Source: Clostridiaceae bacterium
GTDB taxonomy: Bacteria > Bacillota > Clostridia > Lachnospirales > Lachnospiraceae
Assembly: GCA_018378255.1 (NCBI GenBank)
Contig: JAGZXV010000109.1
Location: forward strand, 1-18,813
Direction of reading: 5' to 3'
Length of the DNA stretch: 18,813 nucleotides
Below the pieces are notes generated by a model, which saw nothing but the letters and a program-made list of their open reading frames with translations, had not been told where the DNA came from and did not search any database. Positions 6,949-14,432 of the stretch are shown here, piece after piece (the first letter of the stretch is position 1; the number at the start of each line of letters is the position of its first letter). The position numbers were made by a program, and so were the translations under genes.

Positions 6949-7389
6949 ATGAAGATAGCAATAGGTAATGACCATACTGCAATTGAAATGAAAGAAGAAA
7001 TCAAAGAATATTTACAGTCTAAGGGAATTGAAGTGCTGGACCTTGGGACCAATGCCCATGAGAGCTGCGACTACCCTGTTTACGGAGAAAAAGTGGGGCG
7101 TGCTGTGGTATCGGGAGAAGCGGATCTGGGCATTGCGATCTGCGGAACCGGCGTAGGCATCTCTCTGGCGGCCAATAAGGTGAAGGGGATCCGCGCCTGC
7201 GTATGCAGTGAGCCGTATACGGCAAAACTCTCCAGAATGCATAACAATTCCAATGTCTTGGCATTCGGAGCCCGTGTAATCGGTGTGGAGATGGCCAAGA
7301 TGATAACAGATGAATGGCTGAACGCGGAATATGAAGGCGGAAGACACCAGAGACGGGTTGACATGGTGATGGAGATAGAGAACAGATGA
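6949..7389 (+). CDS. rpiB: RpiB/LacAB-family sugar-phosphate isomerase
   Basis: Encodes 146 residues, the usual RpiB length. The family interconverts aldose and ketose phosphates, with ribose 5-phosphate and ribulose 5-phosphate as the classic pair. Visible hallmarks are IGNDHTA (5-11), the catalytic cysteine in GIAICGTGVGIS (C65), MHNNSNVLAFGARVIG with His98, and the C-terminal GGRHQRRVDMV. The chosen ATG has GGAGG at 6939-6943; an upstream in-frame start at 6862 lies inside the promoter. Four bases overlap the next gene. Because it is coupled to two hydroxyacid dehydrogenases, its real substrate may be another tetrose or pentose phosphate, as in the RpiB-like erythrulose-phosphate isomerases. 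Confidence 0.85.
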   Translation: MKIAIGNDHTAIEMKEEIKEYLQSKGIEVLDLGTNAHESCDYPVYGEKVGRAVVSGEADLGIAICGTGVGISLAANKVKGIRACVCSEPYTAKLSRMHNNSNVLAFGARVIGVEMAKMITDEWLNAEYEGGRHQRRVDMVMEIENR

Positions 7390-8351
7390 GAAAAATATTA
7401 GTAACCCTCCCTGTGGAGACACGTCATAAAGAGTATTTTGAAAACATAGGAAAGGACTGTGTATTTGAGTATGTGCAGTCCTCTGAAGTGACAAATAGCC
7501 AGCTTCAGGAGGTATCCGTCATAATAGGAAATGTGCCGGAGAACATGCTGGAATCTGCCGGGAAACTGGAATGGCTTCAGCTCAATTCCGCAGGCGCGGA
7601 CGCATACTGTAAGCCCGGAGTGTTAAACCCGGGAACCCTGCTCACCAATGCAACCGGCGCATATGGCCTGGCAATCTCTGAATATATGGTGGGAACAGCC
7701 TTGATGCTGATAAAAAAGCTGAACCTTTATTATGAAAACCAGAAAAAACACCTGTGGAATGATGAAGGAAGCGTTACTTCCATATGGGGTTCCACAACTC
7801 TTGTCATTGGATTAGGGGATATCGGCGGGGAGTTTGCCAGCCGGATGAAGGCGCTTGGCAGCCACACCATCGGGATAAGAAGAAAACCGGGAGCCAAGCC
7901 GGAATATCTGGATGAACTGTACACGAATGAGCAGTTGGACGAGGTGATTTCCAGAGCTGATTTTATCTCCCTTTCTCTTCCAAACACGCCGGAAACTTAT
8001 CATATGATAGATGAAAAACGGCTTCGCAGCATGAAAAAAGGAGCATTTCTCATCAATGTAGGCCGTGGAACCGCCATTGATACGGACGCCCTGTGCAGAG
8101 TATTGAATGAAGGACATCTGGGCGGATGTGCCCTTGATGTTACCGATCCTGAGCCGCTGCCTGCGGATCATCCGCTGTGGGATGCCCCAAATGCGGTAAT
8201 AACCCCACATATCTCCGGACAGTATCATTTGCAGGAAACGCTGGAACGCATTATCCGGATCGCCGGTTCAAACCTGGAGAAGTTTTTAAATGGAGACAGA
8301 CTTGATAATCTGGTGAATTTTGAAACGGGATACAGGGAAAGACAGAGCTGA
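7386..8351 (+). CDS. D-2-hydroxyacid dehydrogenase (NAD-binding)
   Basis: Encodes 321 residues of the D-isomer-specific 2-hydroxyacid dehydrogenase family. The Rossmann motif GLGDIG is at 142-147. The expected catalytic trio is present: Arg227 in NVGRG, Glu256 in DPEPLP and His275 in TPH. The family reduces 2-keto acids such as hydroxypyruvate or glyoxylate to D-2-hydroxy acids, or the reverse. The exact substrate cannot be read from the sequence. The start ATG overlaps the rpiB-like stop in ATGA, implying translational coupling, and the next gene follows after 25 nt. Confidence 0.88.
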   Translation: MRKILVTLPVETRHKEYFENIGKDCVFEYVQSSEVTNSQLQEVSVIIGNVPENMLESAGKLEWLQLNSAGADAYCKPGVLNPGTLLTNATGAYGLAISEYMVGTALMLIKKLNLYYENQKKHLWNDEGSVTSIWGSTTLVIGLGDIGGEFASRMKALGSHTIGIRRKPGAKPEYLDELYTNEQLDEVISRADFISLSLPNTPETYHMIDEKRLRSMKKGAFLINVGRGTAIDTDALCRVLNEGHLGGCALDVTDPEPLPADHPLWDAPNAVITPHISGQYHLQETLERIIRIAGSNLEKFLNGDRLDNLVNFETGYRERQS

Positions 8352-8376
8352 GGAAAGGGCGGCAAGGAGGTTTAAG

Positions 8377-9240
8377 ATGAAAAAAGTAGGATTTATAGGT
8401 GTTGGGATAATGGGAAAGTCCATGGTCCGGAATCTTATGAGAGCGGGATTTGAGGTGTCCATCTATACGAGAACCAAAGCAAAGGTTGAAGATGTGATCA
8501 GTGAAGGGGCAGTCTGGTGTGATACGGCTGCCGGATGCGCCGCGGATCAGGATGTGGTGATCACGATTGTCGGTTATCCTAAGGATGTGGAAGAGGTTTA
8601 TTTTGGTGACCGGGGAATCATCGCCAATGCGAAAAAGGGCGCCTATTTGATCGATATGACTACCAGCAGCCCTAAACTGGCTGTCAGGATTTATGAAGAA
8701 GCCAGAAAAAAGGGGATCTTTGCTTTGGATGCGCCTGTCACGGGCGGAGACGGCGGCGCTAAGGCCGGGACGCTTACCATATTGGCGGGCGGAGACAGGG
8801 AAGCGTTTGACGCCTGTATGCCGGTATTGGAAGCCATGGGCCGGAATATCAACTATGAAGGCAAGGCGGGAAACGGCCAGCATACCAAGATGTGCAACCA
8901 GATCGCGCTGGCAGGAGCCCTCAGCGGTGCCTGTGAAGCCATGGTATACGCAAAAAATGTGGGACTTGATGTTCAGACCATGCTGGATTCCATTTCCACA
9001 GGCGCGGCGGGAAGCGCTCAGATGAGCAACGTGGCGCCCCGCGTTCTGCAGGATGATTTTAACCCGGGATTCTTCATCAAGCATTTTATAAAAGATATGA
9101 AGCTGGCAAAAGAAGAGGCCAGGGGAGCCGGAGCTGAATTGGGGGTTTTGGAATACATCCTTTCCATGTATCAGGATCTGGAAGCAGAGGGCATGGGAGA
9201 TTTGGGAACTCAGGCGCTGATTAAATATTACAATTGGTAA
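8377..9240 (+). CDS. Beta-hydroxyacid dehydrogenase (3-hydroxyisobutyrate / tartronate semialdehyde reductase family)
   Basis: Encodes 287 residues of the 3-hydroxyacid dehydrogenase family. Signatures in order are the dinucleotide-binding GFIGVGIMGKSM (5-16), the substrate loop DAPVTGGDGGAKAGTL (118-133), and GNGQHTKMCNQ with the catalytic Lys171. Related enzymes act on tartronate semialdehyde, 3-hydroxyisobutyrate, succinic semialdehyde or 4-carbon sugar acids. The start ATG is supported by AAGGAGG just upstream; a longer frame from 8320 overlaps the preceding CDS. With the isomerase and 2-hydroxyacid dehydrogenase it suggests a short sugar-acid route. No kinase, aldolase or transporter is adjacent, so the pathway is not fixed. 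Confidence 0.87.
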   Translation: MKKVGFIGVGIMGKSMVRNLMRAGFEVSIYTRTKAKVEDVISEGAVWCDTAAGCAADQDVVITIVGYPKDVEEVYFGDRGIIANAKKGAYLIDMTTSSPKLAVRIYEEARKKGIFALDAPVTGGDGGAKAGTLTILAGGDREAFDACMPVLEAMGRNINYEGKAGNGQHTKMCNQIALAGALSGACEAMVYAKNVGLDVQTMLDSISTGAAGSAQMSNVAPRVLQDDFNPGFFIKHFIKDMKLAKEEARGAGAELGVLEYILSMYQDLEAEGMGDLGTQALIKYYNW

Positions 9241-9267
9241 TCGTGTTATAGATGGGAATGGGTATGT

Positions 9268-9328
9268 AAAAGCAGCTTAGACAGCTTTATTCCGCTGGTG
9301 TGGAGTGAGACTGTACGGGCTGCTTTTT
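9268..9328 (+). terminator. Terminator after the dehydrogenase operon
   Basis: AAAAGCAGC (9268-9276) pairs with GCTGCTTTT (9319-9327), followed by a T run. ACAG (9281-9284) with CTGT (9311-9314) extends the stem inside. The loop is long, so strength is uncertain. Confidence 0.5.
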
Positions 9329-9379
9329 ATTGGCCAGATGTAGGAAGGAACCGTAACCGCAAATATTATAAAAAAGTGC

Positions 9380-9417
9380 TTGACAAAACTAACTGTATGT
9401 TGTAAAGTTACAGTAAC
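9380..9417 (+). promoter_or_regulatory. Promoter with palindromic operator before the rclA-like gene
   Basis: TTGACA (9380-9385), a 17-nt spacer and TAAAGT (9403-9408). Overlapping the -10 are nested palindromes: TGTAA-AG-TTACA (9401-9412), GTTAC-A-GTAAC (9407-9417) and ACTGTA-N11-TACAGT (9392-9414). A repressor here would block RNA polymerase. The Rrf2-family protein encoded 3 kb downstream is the natural candidate, by inference from gene neighbourhood. Confidence 0.6.
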
Positions 9418-9448
9418 AAATAAAAATACAGTTCAGGAGGAAAATAGA

Positions 9449-10822
9449 ATGGAGCAAAGGAGACAGTATGATGCGGTTATAATTGGCTTTGGAAAAGGCG
9501 GAAAAACATTATCATCCGCTCTGGCGGCAGCGGGCAAAAAAGTTGCTATGGTCGAGAAATCGACGAAGATGTACGGCGGGGCCTGCATCAATGTGGCGTG
9601 TATTCCCACCAAGTACCTGGTGTATAACGCTCAGAAAGCAGCTTCCATGGAAGGCAGCTTTGAAGAGAAAGCAAACGTTTACCGCAATATCATGATCCAG
9701 AAGGACGGCCTGGTTGAAAAATTAAATAATGCAAATTATCATAATCTGGCCGATAATGAGAATATTACGGTAATAGACGGGAAAGCCAGATTCCTGTCGG
9801 ATCATGAGATTGAAGTTGAGAACGGCGGTGAAACATTTACGATAGAGGCTTCTCAGTTTTTCATCAACACAGGAGCTGTGCCGGTGATTCCGCCGATAAA
9901 GGGGCTTAAAGATAACCCATATGTTTATATCAGCGATACCATGCTGCAGCTCAAGGAACTTCCGAAACATCTGGTTATCATCGGCGGCGGTTATATCGGA
10001 ATTGAATTTTCTTCCATATACAGAAAGTTTGGTTCGGAAGTGACGGTTCTCCAGGATGGAGAGCATTTCCTGGCGAGAGAAGACGAAGAGATGGCGGCGG
10101 CGGTTAAGGCACAGTTGGAAAAGCAGGGCATCCGCATTATGACCGGCATCAAAGTAGAGGCAGTGGAGCAGGAAAGAGGCCAGGCAAAGGTTATTATCTC
10201 AGGTAAAGAAGGCCGGCAGGAGCTGATTGCAGATGCTGTGCTGGCTGCCACAGGCAGAAGGCCGGCGGTGGATGATTTAAATCTGGAAGCGGCGGGAATC
10301 AGCACCAATGCCAGAGGCGGGATCATCACCGATGAACACCGGATGACCACAGCGCCGGACATCTATGCTATGGGAGATGTGGCAGGCGGACTTCAGTTCA
10401 CTTATATATCCCTGGATGATTACAGGATTGTGCGTTCCAAGGTATTGGGTGACGGGAGTTATACCGTAGATAAGCGGGGAGCGGTGCCATACAGCACATT
10501 TATCGATCCGCCGTTTTCAAGAGTGGGAATGACGGAAAAAGAGGCAAGGGAAGCGGGGTATGAAGTAAAGACAGCCAAGATGCTGGCTTCGGCCATACCT
10601 AAGGCTAAGGTTTTGGGGCAGACGGACGGCTTGTTAAAGGCTGTGATCGATGCAAAGACAGGACAGATTCTGGGAATGCACCTGTTCTGCGCGGAATCCC
10701 ATGAGATGATTAACCTGGCTAAGCTGGCTATGGATGCCAAACTTCCGTATACGGTTCTCAGGGATTCGATTTATACCCATCCAAGTATGAGCGAAGTATT
10801 GAACGTATTATTGACAGTATAG
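9449..10822 (+). CDS. rclA: RclA-like FAD-dependent disulfide oxidoreductase
   Basis: Encodes 457 residues of the flavoprotein disulfide reductase family, with closest remembered likeness to E. coli RclA (YkgC). It shows the FAD-binding GFGKGGKT (13-20), the redox-active pair Cys46/Cys51 in GGACINVACIPTK, and the NAD(P)-binding IIGGGYIGIEF. The RclA-like block GGLQFTYISLDDYRIV follows the second FAD motif, and the active-site His444/Glu449 lies in THPSMSE. RclA protects against reactive chlorine species and can reduce Cu(II). The ATG at 9449 is chosen for its AGGAGG (9435-9440); the longer frame from 9380 starts inside the promoter. It leads a cluster with CcdA-TlpA, an Rrf2 regulator and thioredoxin. 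The second conserved position is Ala-Cys where RclA has Gly-Cys. Confidence 0.82.
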   Translation: MEQRRQYDAVIIGFGKGGKTLSSALAAAGKKVAMVEKSTKMYGGACINVACIPTKYLVYNAQKAASMEGSFEEKANVYRNIMIQKDGLVEKLNNANYHNLADNENITVIDGKARFLSDHEIEVENGGETFTIEASQFFINTGAVPVIPPIKGLKDNPYVYISDTMLQLKELPKHLVIIGGGYIGIEFSSIYRKFGSEVTVLQDGEHFLAREDEEMAAAVKAQLEKQGIRIMTGIKVEAVEQERGQAKVIISGKEGRQELIADAVLAATGRRPAVDDLNLEAAGISTNARGGIITDEHRMTTAPDIYAMGDVAGGLQFTYISLDDYRIVRSKVLGDGSYTVDKRGAVPYSTFIDPPFSRVGMTEKEAREAGYEVKTAKMLASAIPKAKVLGQTDGLLKAVIDAKTGQILGMHLFCAESHEMINLAKLAMDAKLPYTVLRDSIYTHPSMSEVLNVLLTV

Positions 10823-10840
10823 ATAAAGGAGGACGATTGA

Positions 10841-12190
10841 GTGGGATTTTCATTAGATGTAAGTGTTCCGGCGCTTACCGTATTTTTACAGGGACTGGTG
10901 AGCTTTTTCTCGCCGTGTGTGCTGCCGCTGCTGCCTTTGTATATCGGCTATTTATCAGGCGGAACAAGGAGTGTGGGCGAGGACGGCAGGATCTATTATA
11001 AACGCAGCAAGGTTATGGTTAATACCATTTTCTTCGTAGTGGGTGTCAGCTTTGCATTTTTCCTACTGGGTTTTGGCGTCTCTGCACTGGGACATTTCTT
11101 CAACCGGAGCCAGTTGATGTTTGCCAGAATAGGCGGAATCATCGTGATCCTGTTCGGACTTTACCAACTGGGATTCTTCGGCACATCAACCGTCCTCGGA
11201 AGGGAACACCGGCTGCCGTTTCGGCTGGATAAGATGGCTATGTCACCGGTCACAGCGCTGGTGATGGGCTTTACCTTCAGTTTTGCCTGGACCCCTTGTG
11301 TGGGGCCTGCTTTGGCAACTGTGCTGATTATGGCGGCTTCGGCGGCGACAAAAGCAACCGGATATGCATTGATCGGCGTATATACGCTGGGATTCATCCT
11401 TCCATTTATAATAGTTGGATTATTCACAACTACACTGTTGGATTTCTTCAAAAAACACGGACAGTTTGTTAAGTATACCGTTAAAATCGGCGGTGTTCTG
11501 ATGATAATTATGGGACTTCTGATGTTCACCGGCAAGATGAACGCAGTGACCGGATACCTTTCTGAATACACGGTCCAGGGTCAGGATAACGGCGGTAAAG
11601 AGCCGTCCGAAACGATAGCAGCGGCCGAAACGACAGAAAAAGAGACAGAAGAAACAACTAAGAAGGCAGCAGAAGAAAGCACAGATGCCGCCGTTACAGA
11701 GACATCAGCTGAGATCGAAGAGACAACAACCGCAGAGCCGGAGACTGTACCGGCTATAGATTTTACGCTGACAGACCAGTATGGCAACACCCATACATTG
11801 TCGGATTATAAAGGAAAAACGGTATTTCTTAACTTCTGGGCAACCTGGTGCCCGCCATGCCGGGCAGAGATGCCGGATATTCAAAGAATATATGAAACCT
11901 ACAGCACAGAAGGAGATGACGCTTTGATCGTGCTGGGAGTGGCAGGGCCGGATCAGGGAAGTGAGAAGTCGGAAGAGGAGATTAAGAAGTTCTTAGAGGA
12001 CAATGGTTACACTTATCCGGTATTGATGGATACCACAGGAGAGCAGTTTGCCAATTATGGAGTATACTCCCTGCCGACCACATTTATGATCGACAGAGAC
12101 GGAAATGTATTCGGGTATGCGTCGGGGCAGCTGAATGAAGACACCATGAAGAGCATTATTGAGCAGACGATGGAAGGAAAGCGCAGATAG
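10841..12190 (+). CDS. CcdA-TlpA fusion: membrane thiol electron carrier with extracytoplasmic thioredoxin domain
   Basis: Encodes 449 residues starting at a GTG with AAGGAGG 8 nt upstream. Residues 1-235 form a CcdA/DsbD-type membrane domain of about six spans with its two conserved cysteines, Cys26 in FFSPCVLPLLP and Cys153 in WTPCVGP. A Thr/Glu/Ala-rich linker (about 245-303) leads to a TlpA/AhpC-TSA-like thioredoxin domain with WCPPC (Cys337/Cys340) and the cis-proline P412. The expected path takes electrons from cytosolic thioredoxin through the CcdA part to the outward-facing WCPPC, which reduces exported protein or peroxide substrates. Usually these parts are separate genes or form DsbD. 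It begins 18 nt after the rclA-like gene, so they are co-transcribed. Confidence 0.87.
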   Translation: MGFSLDVSVPALTVFLQGLVSFFSPCVLPLLPLYIGYLSGGTRSVGEDGRIYYKRSKVMVNTIFFVVGVSFAFFLLGFGVSALGHFFNRSQLMFARIGGIIVILFGLYQLGFFGTSTVLGREHRLPFRLDKMAMSPVTALVMGFTFSFAWTPCVGPALATVLIMAASAATKATGYALIGVYTLGFILPFIIVGLFTTTLLDFFKKHGQFVKYTVKIGGVLMIIMGLLMFTGKMNAVTGYLSEYTVQGQDNGGKEPSETIAAAETTEKETEETTKKAAEESTDAAVTETSAEIEETTTAEPETVPAIDFTLTDQYGNTHTLSDYKGKTVFLNFWATWCPPCRAEMPDIQRIYETYSTEGDDALIVLGVAGPDQGSEKSEEEIKKFLEDNGYTYPVLMDTTGEQFANYGVYSLPTTFMIDRDGNVFGYASGQLNEDTMKSIIEQTMEGKRR

Positions 12191-12214
12191 AATGATCCGC
12201 AAATGGCAAGCAGT

Positions 12215-12233
12215 CAATTGAGAATATCAATTG
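12215..12233. promoter_or_regulatory. Inverted repeat, possible operator
   Basis: CAATTGA (12215-12221) and TCAATTG (12227-12233) form a perfect 7-bp inverted repeat with a 5-nt centre, a few bases upstream of the rrf2-like promoter. No T-tract follows, so an operator is more likely than a terminator. Confidence 0.35.
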
Positions 12234-12238
12234 CAGGA

Positions 12239-12267
12239 TTGCCCGTCCTGAAAGAAGGTGCTAAAAT
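12239..12267 (+). promoter_or_regulatory. Promoter for the rrf2-trxA pair
   Basis: TTGCCC (12239-12244), a 17-nt spacer and TAAAAT (12262-12267) lie about 90 nt before the regulator start. This would allow the regulator and thioredoxin to be made independently of the upstream rclA-ccdA transcript. Confidence 0.45.
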
Positions 12268-12359
12268 AACAATAAAGACAGACCTCAGGAGCAGATTCCA
12301 ATGGAAACAGCAGATCCCCAGGCCGAATGAATAGAATCAGAAACCGGAGAGAGAATGAG

Positions 12360-12797
12360 ATGACGAGTGAGTTTGGCGTAGCAGTTCATGCATTAGTATT
12401 TTTAAATCATAAGGCGGAGACAGTATCCAGTGAATTATTGGCGGATAACATCTGTACCAATCCGGCCCGGGTGCGCAAAATCATGGCAAAGCTTAAAAAG
12501 GCCGGCCTGATTGCCACCAAAGAGGGGCTGGAAGGCGGATATCTGTTTGATAAGAAGGCGGAGGATATCAATCTTTGTATGGTGGCGGACGCATTGGATA
12601 CGGAATTTGTTTCAGCATCCTGGAAAAGCGGCGATCCCAACAAGTCTTGTATGGTGGCGTCAGGAATGGCCGGAGTGCTGGATGAACTGTATGGAAACCT
12701 GGATCAGATGTGCCGTGAGCGGTTAACTCATGTTACTGTAAAAGATTTGGATAAAAAAATTTTTAAAGACAAGAATAAAGAAAAAAAGGAGATATGA
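12360..12797 (+). CDS. Rrf2-family transcriptional regulator (YwnA-like)
   Basis: Encodes 145 residues. The N-terminal winged helix, MTSEFGVAVHALVFLNH then SSELLADNICTNPARVRKIMAKLKKAGLI, and the wing EGLEGGYLF are typical Rrf2. The nearest remembered relative is B. subtilis YwnA. Cysteines lie at 32, 73, 97 and 118. The spacing differs from the iron-sulfur triad of IscR, but Cys97 in DPNKSCMVASGM sits where YwnA-type proteins have NPKCPVG, so a thiol switch is plausible. The ATG at 12360 has GGAGAGAG 6 nt upstream; an earlier in-frame ATG (12327) is not supported. It precedes thioredoxin by 3 nt and probably controls the thiol-redox cluster. The signal sensed is not known. Confidence 0.85.
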   Translation: MTSEFGVAVHALVFLNHKAETVSSELLADNICTNPARVRKIMAKLKKAGLIATKEGLEGGYLFDKKAEDINLCMVADALDTEFVSASWKSGDPNKSCMVASGMAGVLDELYGNLDQMCRERLTHVTVKDLDKKIFKDKNKEKKEI

Positions 12798-12800
12798 ATT

Positions 12801-13112
12801 ATGGCAATTTTAAAGATCACAAAGGAAAATTTTGAGAGCGAAGTAATGAATTCCGATAAACCTGTTATGGTAGACTTTTTCGCAACCTGGTGCGGCCCCT
12901 GCAAGATGCTTCATCCTGTAGTAGAAGCCTTGTCAAATGAAGTGACGGATGTTAAAATCGGCGAACTGGATATTGACGAGCAGATTGAACTGGCAGAGAA
13001 GTACAGAATTATGACAGTGCCCAGTTTGGTACTCTTTAAAAACGGAGAAGCTGTTGATAAATTAGTAGGGGTACAGTCCAAGGGCAAAGTTCTGGAGTTT
13101 ATCCACCAGTAG
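12801..13112 (+). CDS. trxA: Thioredoxin
   Basis: Encodes 103 residues, a complete cytosolic thioredoxin. The active site WCGPC (Cys31/Cys34) follows VDFFATW, and the cis-proline is at 74 in MTVPSL. It reduces disulfides in cytosolic proteins and can donate electrons to CcdA-type membrane proteins such as the one encoded just upstream. AAGGAG precedes the ATG at good spacing. Only 3 nt separate it from the Rrf2 regulator, so the two are co-transcribed. No thioredoxin reductase gene is adjacent; whether the RclA-like flavoprotein takes that role is open, though it belongs to a different subgroup. Confidence 0.93.
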   Translation: MAILKITKENFESEVMNSDKPVMVDFFATWCGPCKMLHPVVEALSNEVTDVKIGELDIDEQIELAEKYRIMTVPSLVLFKNGEAVDKLVGVQSKGKVLEFIHQ

Positions 13113-13217
13113 TCTGAACTGTTATGTTTAGACAAAGGCAGATCACAGCCGTCCGGTTCACGGACCGGGCCGGATCGTGTCGGAATATGGCAAAACAGAA
13201 TAAAAATTTTACAAAAC

Positions 13218-13263
13218 AATACCTGGGTGACGGATGAAAAGTCCTGTTTACCCAGGTATTTTA
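13218..13263 (+). terminator. Terminator after trxA
   Basis: AATACCTGGGT (13218-13228) pairs perfectly with ACCCAGGTATT (13250-13260), an 11-bp stem ending in TTTT. It separates the redox island from the phosphate operon. A small GTCCG/CGGAC stem lies at 13151-13165. Confidence 0.7.
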
Positions 13264-13269
13264 CGTAGA

Positions 13270-13314
13270 TTTAACAAAACTCTCCTTTTGGATTTTACAT
13301 ATAAATTTTACAAT
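13270..13314 (+). promoter_or_regulatory. Candidate Pho-box region and -10 for the pst operon
   Basis: Three similar hexamer-type repeats precede the gene: TTTAACA (13270-13276), TTTTACA (13293-13299) and TTTTACA (13306-13312). A -10-like TACAAT (13309-13314) overlaps the last, and no good -35 is seen, as expected for an activator-dependent promoter. The repeat spacing (23 and 13 nt) is not the textbook 11 nt, so PhoB binding is a guess. Confidence 0.35.
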
Positions 13315-13395
13315 ACGAACTGTGATAACAAAGAAGAAACAAAAAAACAGCAAAATTTTATAGAAAGCCCTGAAGGGCAAAAAGGAGAGGAAATT

Positions 13396-14379
13396 ATGAA
13401 AAAAACATTGGCAATGGTATTAGCATTAGGTATCGCAGCAGCAGGTTTAACCGCCTGTGGAGGAACCCAGACTGCTGAAACCACATCATCGGCGGCATCC
13501 ACTGCGGCAGCGGCTGCTTCTGAGACGGCTACAGCAGATTCAACAGCAGGAACGACCCAGGAGAAGGCGGAGACAGTAGAAGCAAAAGCCCCGTCTGCAG
13601 AAGGTCCTATTACGGTGGTATCCCGTGAAGACGGTTCCGGCACGAGAGGAGCGTTTATTGAATTATTCGGAATCGAAGAGAAGAATGATGCAGGAGAAAA
13701 GGTAGATAATACTACGGAAGACGCAGAAATTACCAACAGCACTTCCGTTATGATGACGACCATTTCAGGAAATAAGGAAGCCATCGGCTATATCTCATTA
13801 GGTTCCTTAAATGATACGGTAAAGGCGGTTAAAATCGACGGAGCAGAAGCGACTGTGGATAACATTAAATCAGGCTCCTATAAGATCGCGCGTCCGTTTA
13901 ACATCGCGACTAAGGAAGGCGTGAGCGAGACGGCCCAGGATTTCATTAAATTCATTATGAGCGAAGAAGGACAGAAAGTAGTGGAAGACAACGGCTATAT
14001 CAGCCAGGGAAATGAAGGCGCTTATACGGCAAGCAGCGCATCAGGAAAAGTGGTTATTGCCGGATCTTCTTCCGTATCCCCTGTTATGGAGAAGTTAAAA
14101 GAAGCATACACGGCGCTGAACCCGGACGTGACAATTGAAGTACAGCAGAGCGATTCTACCACAGGTATGACCTCCGCACTGGAAGGTGTCTGCGATATCG
14201 GCATGGCTTCCAGAGAGTTAAAAGAAAGCGAGACGGGAGCAGGCCTGACACCAACCGTAATCGCAATGGACGGCATCGCAGTTGTCGTAAACAACGAAAG
14301 CCCTGTAACAGAGCTGACAAGTGACAATGTAAAAGCAATCTTTACCGGTGAAGTTACCGATTGGGAAGATCTTCAGTAA
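13396..14379 (+). CDS. pstS: Phosphate-binding lipoprotein PstS, circularly permuted
   Basis: Encodes 327 residues. The lipoprotein signal ends in LTAC (Cys21), followed by an Ala/Ser/Thr/Glu-rich tether (22-69). The binding domain has PstS motifs in an unusual order. VVSREDGSGTRGAF, with phosphate-ligand type residues Arg77, Asp79, Ser81, Gly82 and Thr83, comes first (74-87). It is followed by AIGYISLGS, ARPFNI and the normally C-terminal FIMSEEGQKVVEDNGYI (186-202). Only then comes the normally N-terminal part: GKVVIAGSSSVSPV (217-230), QQSDSTTG (250-257), CDIGMASRELKE (266-277), and IFTGEVTDW at the very end. No motif is missing, so the domain should fold and bind phosphate. The ATG at 13396 follows AAAGGAGAGG; a longer frame begins in the terminator. 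It heads the pst operon. Confidence 0.9.
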   Translation: MKKTLAMVLALGIAAAGLTACGGTQTAETTSSAASTAAAAASETATADSTAGTTQEKAETVEAKAPSAEGPITVVSREDGSGTRGAFIELFGIEEKNDAGEKVDNTTEDAEITNSTSVMMTTISGNKEAIGYISLGSLNDTVKAVKIDGAEATVDNIKSGSYKIARPFNIATKEGVSETAQDFIKFIMSEEGQKVVEDNGYISQGNEGAYTASSASGKVVIAGSSSVSPVMEKLKEAYTALNPDVTIEVQQSDSTTGMTSALEGVCDIGMASRELKESETGAGLTPTVIAMDGIAVVVNNESPVTELTSDNVKAIFTGEVTDWEDLQ

Positions 14380-14385
14380 AAAAAG

Positions 14386-14419
14386 GGACAGGCGGTTTTT
14401 CTGACAGAATCGCCTGTCC
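14386..14419. terminator. 9-bp hairpin after pstS
   Basis: GGACAGGCG (14386-14394) pairs with CGCCTGTCC (14411-14419), 6 nt after the pstS stop. There is no T-run on the plus strand, so it probably protects the 3' end of pstS mRNA or pauses polymerase; on the minus strand a T-run does follow. Confidence 0.5.
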
Positions 14420-14432
14420 TGCTGTAATTCAT

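Noticed and set aside
13151..13165. GTCCG/CGGAC mini-hairpin after trxA as a separate RNA
   Set aside because: Five base pairs only, without a T-tract or other context.
13234..13395. N-terminal extension of PstS
   Set aside because: It starts inside the terminator hairpin and would bury the lipoprotein signal peptide.
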